A stretch of DNA of 64,000 bases, taken from NCBI GenBank assembly GCA_002707645.1, contig PANN01000007.1, positions 14,298 through 78,297 on the forward strand. Reading direction: 5' to 3'. This document shows positions 17,392 through 26,871 of the stretch, one piece after another. The notes beneath the pieces are model-generated. The model was not told the origin of the DNA. It saw only the letters and a program-made list of their open reading frames with translations, and did no database searches. Each line of letters begins with the position of its first letter. Within the stretch, counting starts at the first letter, position 1. A program made the position numbers and the translations under genes. This DNA comes from Fidelibacterota bacterium. GTDB lineage: Bacteria > Fidelibacterota > Marinisomatia > SCGC-AAA003-L08 > D37C17.

Positions 17392-20300
17392 ATGAGATTA
17401 TTAAAAAATAAGTTATTTATATTATTATCTACATTTGCAATTTTAAACCTAGCATGTGATAGCGATAGCCCAACGCAAGCAAACCCTGATTCAGACCCAT
17501 CTGTATATTGTCTATCCATGTCTAGTGTTGTTGAGGGTGGTGAATATGACTATGTAGATGATACAGTTACTCAAAGAGCTATAACTATAACCTTAACTAG
17601 CTCAGATACAGATTGCTCTTCAAATGATTTATCGCCAGTATCAAACGCATCTCTAACTTTTAATTGGAATATACTTGATCCAGAAGGGAATGAAATTGAA
17701 TCTGGTTCTGCTGAACCGCATTTGCAAACGATTCCAAATAGTGGACAAACAGCTACAGACATATATTTAAACCAATCTTTTTTAACAGATGATTCTGGTG
17801 AAATTGAGTTTTATTGGATTGATGACAATCAAGAAGGATGTATATTTTTATACTCAGAATATACACATTCTGATGGTAATGTTTGGTCTTTAGAATCACC
17901 GTCAAACAGTTGTGCAAATTCTTCAAACAATCCGTTTGAAGTTAAAGCAGCTGAAGCGTCTTATGATAATATTTCTATTTTTACTCTCTCTTCTTCAATT
18001 GATACTTTAACATATAATGATTTACCAAATAGTGTTGATTCTACAGAATCAATAACTGAACTTAATTTAGATGCAATTATTAAAGATTCTGACGGTGTTG
18101 CATTACAATATATTCCTGTTAAATTTTCAAATACGACTCCAGATTATGGTACTTTAATTAATTCTGAAATTACAACAAATTCATTTGGGTTAGCTCAGAA
18201 TCAACTTGTTAATATTTATCCTGATAATTTAACTGACGGCTTGGGTACAATTACAATTAATGCTCAGGTAATCAATGAAAATGATGAAGAAATTGTATCA
18301 GCTAATAAGGATATTTTATTTGTAGCAAAATCAGTTAAAAAAACATGGGAAGTTAATAATTTAGATGCAGTTTTTTTACAAAACATATCATTAATTAATA
18401 ATATAAATTTATCTTTTACAGACTCTATTATAGCTCAAGTATTAGACGAAAACGATACGCCTGTGAATGGCGTTCCTATTCAATTTAGCTTAATTTCAGA
18501 TGATGTTGGATATCTAGAAAATGAACTACTTTATAGTGATGACCAAGGGTTTGCAAGAACAGTTTTTCATATTTCACAAGCTGATTTATTAGAAAACCTA
18601 GAAAATATTAATATTTCAGTTAATGTTCATGTTAGTGATGATATTAATCAAACTTTATCTAGAACGTATGTAATTGATGGTAATGCAAATATTGAATATG
18701 ATGTTAATCAATTTAATTATTACCCTCAAACTATAAGCAATTTGGATACTTACGCCGCTGCAGGTTCAAACCTAGGTGAATATGAAGGAGTAAGAGAGGT
18801 TTTACCATTTATAGTTAAAAGTGAATCTGGCCAAGGAATCCAAGGTGTTCCTGTCCAATTTGAAATTTTTGAACAGTCAAGAAATAGTAATGGTTCATTG
18901 AGTACAGCTCTTGCCTATACTTGTTGCAACACTAGTTCAACAGATGATGGTTCAACAGATGATGGTTCAAATGATGATGGCTCAAATGACGGTGGTTCAA
19001 ATGATAGTGGAGCATCGGATGGTGGTACAAATAGTACTGGTGATACTTTATATGATTGGAATGGTGATGGAACCGCAACAATTGACGAGAACATGGGAAT
19101 TGCAACTGTGATTTATAATAATTCAGTTACAGGTGTATCGGATAATGTTAGAGCTTTTATTCTAGATCCTCAAAACCAAACTCAGTATATTGATGCTAAT
19201 GGTATTAGTCAAGGTGGATTTGAAGAATTCTCAATTCAAACAAAATATGTAGATGAACTAGCTCAGTCAATACTTTTAAATACAATGCCCTCAAGTCTAA
19301 ATTTTGGTGACACATCAAACACATCAACAGATGATGGTGGTGCTGGTACAGCAACAGGTGGAACAGTTGATGATACACAAAATCAAGATAATTGTGCTAC
19401 AGTATATGCAATAGCATTTAATGAGTTTGGAGGAGTGCTAAACGGAGTACCTGTTAATTTTTCATTAAATGATATCTCAGATTCTCAATATGGGATTTTA
19501 ACAGAATTCTATGCAGTAACAGACTCTATTGATGTTGCTCCATATATTGCAGCTGAAACATCATTTTGTACTTTTGAAAATACTGCTTTAACTATTGAAG
19601 AAGATATAAATATTCAAATTAATGCAACATTATCAAATAATGAAAATATTTTAATTAATCCTACAAATATAACACTTACTCAAAATAGCAGTAGTCTTGG
19701 TATGATTTCAACAATAGAATTTACTGAACTTCCTAATAATTCTATTGAAACTTCAACTGTTAGTGTTACTGTTACTGATGATGATGGCTATGTAATTGAA
19801 AATACATTAGTCCAATTTGAGAGTTTAACTCAGGATGATAATGGAGAATTGACTCAATCTATTGGAAGTTTTGATCCAACTTATTCTTTTACAGATATTT
19901 CTGGTACGGCCTCTTCAATTTTTAATATGGGAAATGATGTTGGTTTGGCTACGATTATAACATCAGTTCCAGAATATAACTTGTCAGATACTTCTTATGT
20001 TTCTGTTACTGCTTCTAATGCTGAATACATTCAGATTTTGCAACCTTTCCCTAATGAAATAACAGTATCTGGTGGTGGTGGACTTGAATCTACAGAGCTA
20101 ACTGTTGAAGTAAAAGATGGTAACGGGAATTTAGTTTCCGAACCATATTTAATATACTTTGAATTAGGCGATAATTCACCAACAGGTTCATTTGTAAATG
20201 TAGAAGGACAAAATTATGGATGTATTGAGTCCAGTAATGGTGTAGGCTCTGTTACCTTAAACTCTGGCACACAACCAGGCTCTATTCCTGTTCACGTTGA

Positions 20301-21858
20301 ATTATTTGATCTAGGCATTCCTGAAGTACCTTGTGCTGGCATAAATGGTATTCCACTTCAAGAACAGCCTGATATTGGTGCAGAAATATGTGCATCAATA
20401 TATACCAATAGAAATAATGGTTTATATGATGATTGTGAATTAGCATTTTTTGATGCAATTCCAGTAACAGTTGTTACCGGTGCTCCTGATTCAGGAGAGA
20501 TTAATTTCAGCTATGTTGATATTGCTCCAATTGGAGGTGGATTATATCAGGTTCCACTATCTGTACAACTTGAGGATGAATGGGCAAATCCTGTTCAAGA
20601 TTCTACAAATGTTTATATTTGGGTAGAAGGATTTGCTAGGTCTTTTGATACTGCAATAGATTACCCAAATGAAGGTGCAATTACAGATACAGTAAAATGG
20701 GGTCTTGAAATAGATGGAAGTATTGATATTAGAGATAGTTTAAGATATGTACTTCAAAGACCAGATTTATTTACATTGGGGCAAAACCCAAATGAAATGA
20801 ATACAAATATTATTAGTAATTCATGTGAATGCTATAAAAATCAATTACTTAATGAATGTAGCGCAGATGGAATAACAACTGATTGTATATGGGAAATTAT
20901 TCCAAATGAACCTGGATCAGTCATTGGTGAAGCAAAAACTGGAATGCTATCTCCAGATAACGCTACCATTCCAGGAGTTGCCTGGTCATTTGTATATTTT
21001 GGGACAGGTGATATGTTTGAAAGAGTTGTAATTAAAGCATTAACATATAATTCTGATGGTGAAATACTACTAATTGATAGTAGAGAAAATCATCAGAACA
21101 GGCCGCTTACTTTACCTTTTTGGCCTGGTTCATTAAACGTAAGCTCAGCAATAGACGCATGGGATTTTGGAGTACAAGGAGTAGGTACTGAATGCTATGA
21201 ACCAGATTGGGTAAATGATGCAACTTTAGGTGATGAATCTGGAAGCACACTATCTTTCCCTAATGATGGAGTCTCAATTATAGCCTCAATTACTGATTTC
21301 TATCAATATCCGGTAAGCGGTGGAACAATTTTATTAGATGCAGATTTTTCAACTCCTGATGAAGGGTCATATAACTATTGTGATACAGGAGAAGCTGAAG
21401 AAGACTATGATGATTGTTTTATTCCTAGTGGTCAATCTCAAAATGCATGTACTAACACAAGTGCTGTCAATATTGATGATTCAGATACTGCTGCTAATGC
21501 CCATGATTGGATTGCATGTGATCCAATCGATTCCGATGGTGACGGTATTACAGGTGATTGTAATATAGATGATTTTGATAATCAATGCAGCCTATGTGTT
21601 GGAAATGGTGGCATCTGGACTCCTGATAATAATGATACCATTCTTGGTTCATTTGATGATGACCAAACAGTTTGTAAAACAAATGGTAATGGACAATGTT
21701 TCTGGATAATTCACTACAATGAAAATGTGATTCCTAGACAAGAAAATAATGGTCAGTTTACTTATCAAGATAGAATATCTACAATTATAACGACTCTTCA
21801 AAATCCACTTCAAACTGCAAGTGAGAGTATTGATATTATTTTAGAAAAAAATCCTTAA
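17392..21858 (+). CDS. Giant Ig-repeat lipoprotein inside the pilus operon
   Basis: From the ATG at 17392 the protein is 1488 residues. The N-terminus MRLLKNKLFILLSTFAILNLAC is a clean lipoprotein signal with lipobox LNLAC (Cys22). The body contains several Ig-like repeats of the invasin/Big_1 type, recognisable by recurring segments such as DSDGVALQYIPVKFS, DENDTPVNGVPIQFS, SGQGIQGVPVQFE and DDDGYVIENTLVQFE. A Ser-Asp-Gly low-complexity linker is encoded by 18935-19035. Cys-rich stretches lie toward the C-terminus. It sits between pilQ and pilB with strong Shine-Dalgarno sequences on both sides. It may be a surface adhesin or a secretin-associated scaffold; this is inferred, as I know no named homologue. 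Confidence 0.75.
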   Translation: MRLLKNKLFILLSTFAILNLACDSDSPTQANPDSDPSVYCLSMSSVVEGGEYDYVDDTVTQRAITITLTSSDTDCSSNDLSPVSNASLTFNWNILDPEGNEIESGSAEPHLQTIPNSGQTATDIYLNQSFLTDDSGEIEFYWIDDNQEGCIFLYSEYTHSDGNVWSLESPSNSCANSSNNPFEVKAAEASYDNISIFTLSSSIDTLTYNDLPNSVDSTESITELNLDAIIKDSDGVALQYIPVKFSNTTPDYGTLINSEITTNSFGLAQNQLVNIYPDNLTDGLGTITINAQVINENDEEIVSANKDILFVAKSVKKTWEVNNLDAVFLQNISLINNINLSFTDSIIAQVLDENDTPVNGVPIQFSLISDDVGYLENELLYSDDQGFARTVFHISQADLLENLENINISVNVHVSDDINQTLSRTYVIDGNANIEYDVNQFNYYPQTISNLDTYAAAGSNLGEYEGVREVLPFIVKSESGQGIQGVPVQFEIFEQSRNSNGSLSTALAYTCCNTSSTDDGSTDDGSNDDGSNDGGSNDSGASDGGTNSTGDTLYDWNGDGTATIDENMGIATVIYNNSVTGVSDNVRAFILDPQNQTQYIDANGISQGGFEEFSIQTKYVDELAQSILLNTMPSSLNFGDTSNTSTDDGGAGTATGGTVDDTQNQDNCATVYAIAFNEFGGVLNGVPVNFSLNDISDSQYGILTEFYAVTDSIDVAPYIAAETSFCTFENTALTIEEDINIQINATLSNNENILINPTNITLTQNSSSLGMISTIEFTELPNNSIETSTVSVTVTDDDGYVIENTLVQFESLTQDDNGELTQSIGSFDPTYSFTDISGTASSIFNMGNDVGLATIITSVPEYNLSDTSYVSVTASNAEYIQILQPFPNEITVSGGGGLESTELTVEVKDGNGNLVSEPYLIYFELGDNSPTGSFVNVEGQNYGCIESSNGVGSVTLNSGTQPGSIPVHVELFDLGIPEVPCAGINGIPLQEQPDIGAEICASIYTNRNNGLYDDCELAFFDAIPVTVVTGAPDSGEINFSYVDIAPIGGGLYQVPLSVQLEDEWANPVQDSTNVYIWVEGFARSFDTAIDYPNEGAITDTVKWGLEIDGSIDIRDSLRYVLQRPDLFTLGQNPNEMNTNIISNSCECYKNQLLNECSADGITTDCIWEIIPNEPGSVIGEAKTGMLSPDNATIPGVAWSFVYFGTGDMFERVVIKALTYNSDGEILLIDSRENHQNRPLTLPFWPGSLNVSSAIDAWDFGVQGVGTECYEPDWVNDATLGDESGSTLSFPNDGVSIIASITDFYQYPVSGGTILLDADFSTPDEGSYNYCDTGEAEEDYDDCFIPSGQSQNACTNTSAVNIDDSDTAANAHDWIACDPIDSDGDGITGDCNIDDFDNQCSLCVGNGGIWTPDNNDTILGSFDDDQTVCKTNGNGQCFWIIHYNENVIPRQENNGQFTYQDRISTIITTLQNPLQTASESIDIILEKNP
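18935..19035 (+). repeat. 15-nt in-frame tandem repeat encoding Ser-Asp-Gly linker
   Basis: Units close to GGTTCAACAGATGAT and GGTTCAAATGATGAT recur about six times in frame, then decay. They encode STDDG, SNDDG, SNDGG and similar. A shorter related stretch (STDDGGAG) occurs at about 19325-19350. The tract probably forms an acidic, flexible, possibly Ca-binding linker between Ig-like domains, and slippage there would change its length in 5-residue steps. Confidence 0.75.
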
Positions 21859-21884
21859 ATTTTATACAAAGGAGATATATTTAT

Positions 21885-23600
21885 ATGGATAACTTTAACC
21901 CTCAATTTCAAAAAATAGGTGATATACTTGTTCATCAAAAAATTATTACATCTGAGCAACTTAGTAATGCTTTAACTGAACAAAAATCTACTAAAGATAA
22001 ACTTGGTAGTATTCTTATTTCTCAAGGAACAATCACAGAAGAAGAGCTAGTAAATGCTTACTCCATGCAATGCGGTCATCGTTCAATAACAAAAGATGAA
22101 ATGCTTAAAGTCGAACAATCCATAGTAGCTTTATTACCTGAAGATTTTGCTAAAGAAAACAACGTCCTTGCTCTTAGTAAAAAAGATAATTATCTAGCTA
22201 TAGCTATGGAAGATCCTGAAGATTTATCAACTCTAGATTCAATAAGAAAATTAACTAATTTAAGTCCAGAAATTTTAGTTGCAGGCAGAAGTTCAATTAA
22301 AGATGCTTTAGAAAGTTTATACGAAAAAGTAAAAAAAAGTGGAGAAGTTGAAAGTGCTATATCAAAAATCAGTATTGTTAGAGGGGATGAAGAAAATGAA
22401 GATGAACTAGATTTAGGATCTGAAAATGTTTCTGCTGAAGATGCTCCGTTTGTAAAATTAGTGAATCTAATGCTAACTGAAGCAATAAAAGAAGGTTCAA
22501 CAGATGTACATATAGAACCTGGAAGAGATAATGTAAATGTTAGAATAAGAATCGATGGAGTCCTAGTAACAATTATGTCTCCACCAATCAACTCTTTAAA
22601 TGGAATGGTTACAAGAATTAAAATACTATCTAAACTTAATATAGCTGAGCATAGATTACCTCAAGATGGAAGAATGAAAATCAAAACAGATTCAAAAGAA
22701 ATTGATGTAAGAGTATCAATTCTTCCAACTGTACATGGAGAAAAAGTTGTACTAAGATTACTTGGAAGTGGTGGAAAGACTTTAACACTTTCAAACTTAG
22801 GTTTTCCTGATGATAAATTAAAAGTATTTAGAAAATGGATTAATCAACCTTATGGAATGGTTATTATTTCTGGTCCTACTGGTAGTGGTAAATCAACGAC
22901 ACTTTATGCTTCATTAATGGAAATTCAAAGTGAAGGTATAAACATAACAACTGTAGAAGATCCAGTTGAATATCAAATTCCAGGTATAAATCAAGTTCAA
23001 ATGCATGATGATATTGGTTTAAATTTTTCAGCATCATTAAGATCTATACTTAGACAAGATCCTGATGTATTATTAATCGGAGAAATTCGTGACGAAGAAA
23101 CTGCAGATATTGCTGTTAAATTTGCTTTAACTGGACACTTAGTATTTTCAACTGTCCATGCTAATGATGCTCCATCTACAATTGCAAGATTATTAGATTT
23201 AGGCATCCCTCCATTTTTGCTCGGTTCATCTTTAAATTTAATAATGGCACAAAGACTAATTAGAACAATTGACGAAAATGAAAAAGAAGAATATACACCA
23301 AGTAAAAATGAGCTTGAAAGAATTGGTCTATTAAACGAGAAAAATTTAAAATATTTTAGAGGTAAACCAGCAACATCAAATCATAATTCAGGATATAAGG
23401 GAAGAACTGCTATCCATGAAATATTAGAAGTAACTACTGATGTAAGACAATTAATATATGACAATGCAAGTCAATTAGATATGAAAAAATTAGCTGTCAA
23501 AAATGGAATGACACCTTTAAGAGAAGCTGGTTTAAATAAAATAAGAAATGGCTCTACTACAATCGAAGAAATTTTAAGAGCAACAGTTGAGGAAAATTAG
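21885..23600 (+). CDS. pilB: Pilus extension ATPase PilB (GspE family)
   Basis: PilB is the cytoplasmic ATPase that powers pilus polymerisation. The 571 residues have an N-terminal MshEN/T2SSE-N region (about 10-150, with KIGDILVHQKIITSEQL). The core carries DVHIEPG, Walker A GPTGSGKST (330-338), the VEDPVEYQIPG Asp-box and Walker B DPDVLLIGEIRD (392-403). The zinc-binding tetracysteine motif usual after the His-box is absent: the expected C-x-x-C positions read DENE (463-466) and SNHN (498-501). A strong Shine-Dalgarno (AAAGGAG, 21868-21874) precedes the ATG, and its TAG shares 1 nt with the pilC GTG. Confidence 0.95.
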   Translation: MDNFNPQFQKIGDILVHQKIITSEQLSNALTEQKSTKDKLGSILISQGTITEEELVNAYSMQCGHRSITKDEMLKVEQSIVALLPEDFAKENNVLALSKKDNYLAIAMEDPEDLSTLDSIRKLTNLSPEILVAGRSSIKDALESLYEKVKKSGEVESAISKISIVRGDEENEDELDLGSENVSAEDAPFVKLVNLMLTEAIKEGSTDVHIEPGRDNVNVRIRIDGVLVTIMSPPINSLNGMVTRIKILSKLNIAEHRLPQDGRMKIKTDSKEIDVRVSILPTVHGEKVVLRLLGSGGKTLTLSNLGFPDDKLKVFRKWINQPYGMVIISGPTGSGKSTTLYASLMEIQSEGINITTVEDPVEYQIPGINQVQMHDDIGLNFSASLRSILRQDPDVLLIGEIRDEETADIAVKFALTGHLVFSTVHANDAPSTIARLLDLGIPPFLLGSSLNLIMAQRLIRTIDENEKEEYTPSKNELERIGLLNEKNLKYFRGKPATSNHNSGYKGRTAIHEILEVTTDVRQLIYDNASQLDMKKLAVKNGMTPLREAGLNKIRNGSTTIEEILRATVEEN

Positions 23601-24841
23601 TGCCTAATTTTGATTATATAATTAGAAATGAATCTGGTTCTAGAAAAACAGGTTCAATTAAAGCAGATAACTACAACCAAGCAGTAGAAAAATTACAAAA
23701 AGATCAAAATACTATTGTAAAGTTAACAGAATCTGACACTTCATTTGATTTTATAAAGCCTTTTATAAATAGATTGGCTCTTGAAACAGAAAAATTCAAG
23801 AATAAAATCCCAATTACAATCCTAGTCTTTTTTACTAGACAGTTATCAACTATGTTTTCATCTGGGTTAACAATAGAACGTGCTTTACATTTCCTAACTC
23901 AGGAAGAAAAACATAAAAAATTTAGAAAAGCTTTAGAAAATATAGAAAATGATGTTAAAAAAGGATTATTACTATCTGATGCTCTTGAAAGGCATCCAGG
24001 TATCTTCTCAAATTTATATATTTCTCTAGTTAGAGCTGGAGAAGTAAGTGGTAAACTATCAGAAACTCTCCAAGAGTTATCAAGCTATCTTGAAACTGTA
24101 GAGGATACGCAAAGACGTGTTAAATCAGCAATGTACTACCCTGTATTCATATTGATTTTTTTAACTTGTATTTTATTTGGAATTTTCTATTTTTTGATAC
24201 CTCAATTTTCAACAGTTTATGAACAACTTGGAAGCGAACTTCCTTACTACACAATTTTATTTGTAAATTTTTCAGTTTGGTTAAAAAATAATGTAGCCAA
24301 TCTTATTTTTACAATTTTTCTATCAATAATTTCTATATGGTTTATAACCTTGACTGATTATGGTAGATTAATTAGAGATAAGATATTACTAAAACTTCCT
24401 ATCTTTGGGAATTTAATACAACAAAATATTTTAAGTAAATTCGGTAAAACATTTGGTATTTTGATAAGTGCGGGTGTATCGGTTATGGACTCAATGGATT
24501 TACTTATTAAAATTGTTGATAATCGAGTTTATGAATTAGCTCTTATTGATGCTAAAAAAGAAATTGAAAATGGTATAAGTATTTCTCAAGCTTTAAAACA
24601 AACAGATATATTCCCACCAATATTCATTCAACTTTTAATTACAGGTGAAGAAACAGGTGAAATTGATAATTTAGCTTTAAAAGCATCAGAGTTCTATAGT
24701 AAACAAGTTTCTGCTATTGTTGATAGACTAACATCTCTTATAGAACCAATTCTAATCGTAACTGTAGGAGCTGTAATTGGTATAGTCCTAGTTGTTACCT
24801 ACCTACCAATATTTAATTTTGGCTCAGCTTTAGCTGGCTAA
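23600..24841 (+). CDS. pilC: Type IV pilus inner-membrane platform protein PilC
   Basis: PilC (GspF family) is the polytopic inner-membrane platform on which pilins are assembled by PilB and removed by PilT. At 413 residues it has normal length. Two T2SSF domains are visible: FTRQLSTMFSSGLTIERAL near residue 75 and FGKTFGILISAGVSVMDSM near residue 277. Each is followed by a RAGEVSG or TGEETGE motif and by membrane helices (about 170-193, 219-247, 377-403). It starts at GTG, overlapping the pilB stop by 1 nt. This is the only plausible start that keeps the conserved N-terminal NFDYIIRNESGS segment. Confidence 0.95.
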   Translation: MPNFDYIIRNESGSRKTGSIKADNYNQAVEKLQKDQNTIVKLTESDTSFDFIKPFINRLALETEKFKNKIPITILVFFTRQLSTMFSSGLTIERALHFLTQEEKHKKFRKALENIENDVKKGLLLSDALERHPGIFSNLYISLVRAGEVSGKLSETLQELSSYLETVEDTQRRVKSAMYYPVFILIFLTCILFGIFYFLIPQFSTVYEQLGSELPYYTILFVNFSVWLKNNVANLIFTIFLSIISIWFITLTDYGRLIRDKILLKLPIFGNLIQQNILSKFGKTFGILISAGVSVMDSMDLLIKIVDNRVYELALIDAKKEIENGISISQALKQTDIFPPIFIQLLITGEETGEIDNLALKASEFYSKQVSAIVDRLTSLIEPILIVTVGAVIGIVLVVTYLPIFNFGSALAG

Positions 24842-24842
24842 T

Positions 24843-25574
24843 TTGAATTTAATGTTATACTTATATTATTTTATTTTAGGCACAATATTTGGTAGTTTTT
24901 TAAACGTAGTTATTTATAGAGTTCCTAAAAAAAAATCTATTATTTTACCACGTTCATACTGCCCAAACTGTAAAAACATAATCCCATTTTATAGAAATAT
25001 TCCATTAATTTCATTTATCACTCTAAAAGGAAAATGTAATAACTGTAAAACATCAATTTCTTCAATATATCCATTAACAGAAATTATAATTGGTTTGATT
25101 TTTTTAATTGTAATATATAATTTCCGAGGAGCAGAATTAATTTCATTTATTTTAGTTTCAAGTTTATTATATGTAGTATCAATAATTGATTATAAATATT
25201 TTATAATTCCTCTAGAAATATCATTTTTTATATTATTATCATTGCTACCTAATATAATATTTTCTCCGAATCCATTATTTTATTTTTATGGATTTTTAGT
25301 TGGTTTAGGTTATTTACTTTTTATTTATATAATAACATGGGTCATTACAAGAAAAGAACCCTTGGGCTTAGGCGATTTTCAATTAATATGTTTACTAGGT
25401 TTATGGCTTGGTCCTCTTAAAATATTAATAACAATTTTTTTATCTGCATGTATTGGAATTTTATATTGGATATTATTATACTTCGTAAAAGGACATGAGA
25501 AAAATAGAAAATTACCTTTAGGTTCTTTTCTATCATTTTCTGCGATTATTGTTTATTTAATACAATTTATTTGA
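24843..25574 (+). CDS. pilD: Prepilin peptidase/N-methyltransferase PilD
   Basis: PilD is the inner-membrane aspartyl protease that cleaves prepilin leaders and methylates the new N-terminus. The 243 residues contain GTIFGSFLNVVIYRVP, the zinc-binding CPNCK and CNNCK pairs of the methylase domain, and the two catalytic Asp regions (SIIDYKYFIIP and GLGDFQL). Multiple membrane helices are present. The start could be TTG 24843 or ATG 24852; neither has a good Shine-Dalgarno, and only three residues are at stake. Its 3' end overlaps the convergent rlmB-type gene by 18 bp. It closes the pilus operon. Confidence 0.93.
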   Translation: MNLMLYLYYFILGTIFGSFLNVVIYRVPKKKSIILPRSYCPNCKNIIPFYRNIPLISFITLKGKCNNCKTSISSIYPLTEIIIGLIFLIVIYNFRGAELISFILVSSLLYVVSIIDYKYFIIPLEISFFILLSLLPNIIFSPNPLFYFYGFLVGLGYLLFIYIITWVITRKEPLGLGDFQLICLLGLWLGPLKILITIFLSACIGILYWILLYFVKGHEKNRKLPLGSFLSFSAIIVYLIQFI

Positions 25575-26345
25575 TAATTGTCTTTGTCGTTCAAATAGTA
25601 TAATACTTGTTGCAGCAGTAACATTAAGAGAATCAATTTTACCGTTCATTTTAATTGTTGCTAAAAAATCACAATTTTTTTTTATCAATTGTCTGATTCC
25701 CCTACCTTCACTTCCTAAAATAAAAATAATTTTTCCTTTATAATTTAATTCATACCATTGTTTTGCTTCAACTCCATTTTCAACACCAACTATCCAAAAT
25801 CCTTTTGATTTCAGATAATCAATAGTTGACCTCAAATTAGTTTGCATATAAATTTTAGTATTAATAAAAGCACCTTGACTTACTTGAAGTACAGTATTTG
25901 TAATTCTTGCTGAATTATTTTTAGGTATTATAATACCATTTATTCCTGCACATTCAGATGTTCTAATGATTTGTCCTAAATTTTGTGGATCATTTATTTG
26001 ATCAAGAATTAAAAAACATTCGTTTTCCGAAAAGTTATTTTTTAAAAAAATATCATGATAGAAATCATATGTAAAATCAATTACAATTCCTTGCGTATGT
26101 TTTTGAAAAAATTTATTATTAAATGTATTATTATCTAAAAAAGAAATTGGAAATTTATTGGTTTTTATAATTTCATCTAGTTTTTTTGACTCAAATCTTT
26201 TAGCAGATTTATTTATTGAAATTAATTTTATATCAATATTTAATTTTGAAGATAGTAAACTAATACAATTGTTTATACCATATACTGTAAAGAAATCATT
26301 AGATTTTTTTTTTAAAAAAGACTTATTCACTGAGAAGTAGTTCAA
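25557..26345 (-). CDS. rlmB: TrmH/SpoU-family rRNA 2'-O-methyltransferase (RlmB-like)
   Basis: SpoU enzymes use S-adenosylmethionine to 2'-O-methylate ribose in rRNA or tRNA; RlmB modifies 23S rRNA. The 262 residues have an N-terminal L30e-like substrate-binding region (about 15-95). A C-terminal SPOUT domain carries its three motifs: DQINDPQNLGQIIRTSECAG, FILGSEGRGIRQL and MNGKIDSLNVTAATSIILFE. The target nucleotide cannot be read from sequence, so RlmB is a best guess over TrmH or other 23S methylases. It overlaps the upstream tlpA-like gene by 23 nt on the same strand and the convergent pilD by 18 bp. Confidence 0.88.
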   Translation of the reverse strand: MNYFSVNKSFLKKKSNDFFTVYGINNCISLLSSKLNIDIKLISINKSAKRFESKKLDEIIKTNKFPISFLDNNTFNNKFFQKHTQGIVIDFTYDFYHDIFLKNNFSENECFLILDQINDPQNLGQIIRTSECAGINGIIIPKNNSARITNTVLQVSQGAFINTKIYMQTNLRSTIDYLKSKGFWIVGVENGVEAKQWYELNYKGKIIFILGSEGRGIRQLIKKNCDFLATIKMNGKIDSLNVTAATSIILFERQRQLSNKLY

Positions 26346-26871
26346 TATTAAAGACTAAGTCTGAGTACATATTAGGATCATATTCTTTTAATATAGCACC
26401 AGGATAAATCCTTTTAATTCTATTGTTTTTACCGATTAAAAATGTTGTGGGAATTGAATAAACTCCACCGTAATCGACAATTATTTTATCGATAATATCT
26501 TGCTTACCATATAAAACAGGGTAGTCTATCTCATAAACTTTTAAAAAATTATCAAGTTGTTTTTTTGTATCTGATATAGAAAGACCTAATATATTTAATC
26601 CTTTTGCATTATACTTGCTATACAAATCATTAAAATCTGGGATTTCCATTCTGCATGGCCCACACCAAGTTGCCCAAAAATTGATTAAAACGACTTTATC
26701 TTTCATATCACTAAGAGTGTATAAACTATCTTTTTTAACAGAGTTTAATGTAAAGTTTTTAGCTAAATCGATATCATTAGTTAACTCTTTTATCTTATCT
26801 ATTTGTTCTTCATTTAATTCATTTAAAAAAATAAATGAAACAAAAATTATATATATATATTTAATCTTCAA
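26323..26871 (-). CDS. TlpA/ResA-type thiol-disulfide oxidoreductase
   Basis: This 182-residue exported thioredoxin-fold protein has an N-terminal signal or anchor helix (about 3-17) and the active site WATWCGPCRMEIP with Cys70 and Cys73. The AhpC/TSA-like segment GLNILGLSISDTKKQLDNFL and the cis-Pro region YSIPTTFLIG follow. It probably reduces periplasmic disulfides, receiving electrons from the DsbD encoded directly upstream; the two genes overlap by 11 nt. Cytochrome c maturation or general thiol repair are possible roles. No ccm genes are visible here. Confidence 0.88.
   Translation of the reverse strand: MKIKYIYIIFVSFIFLNELNEEQIDKIKELTNDIDLAKNFTLNSVKKDSLYTLSDMKDKVVLINFWATWCGPCRMEIPDFNDLYSKYNAKGLNILGLSISDTKKQLDNFLKVYEIDYPVLYGKQDIIDKIIVDYGGVYSIPTTFLIGKNNRIKRIYPGAILKEYDPNMYSDLVFNIELLLSE

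Noticed and set aside
22190-22591. 133-codon antisense frame inside pilB
   Set aside because: Shadow of a conserved ATPase gene; Ser-rich composition and no start context.
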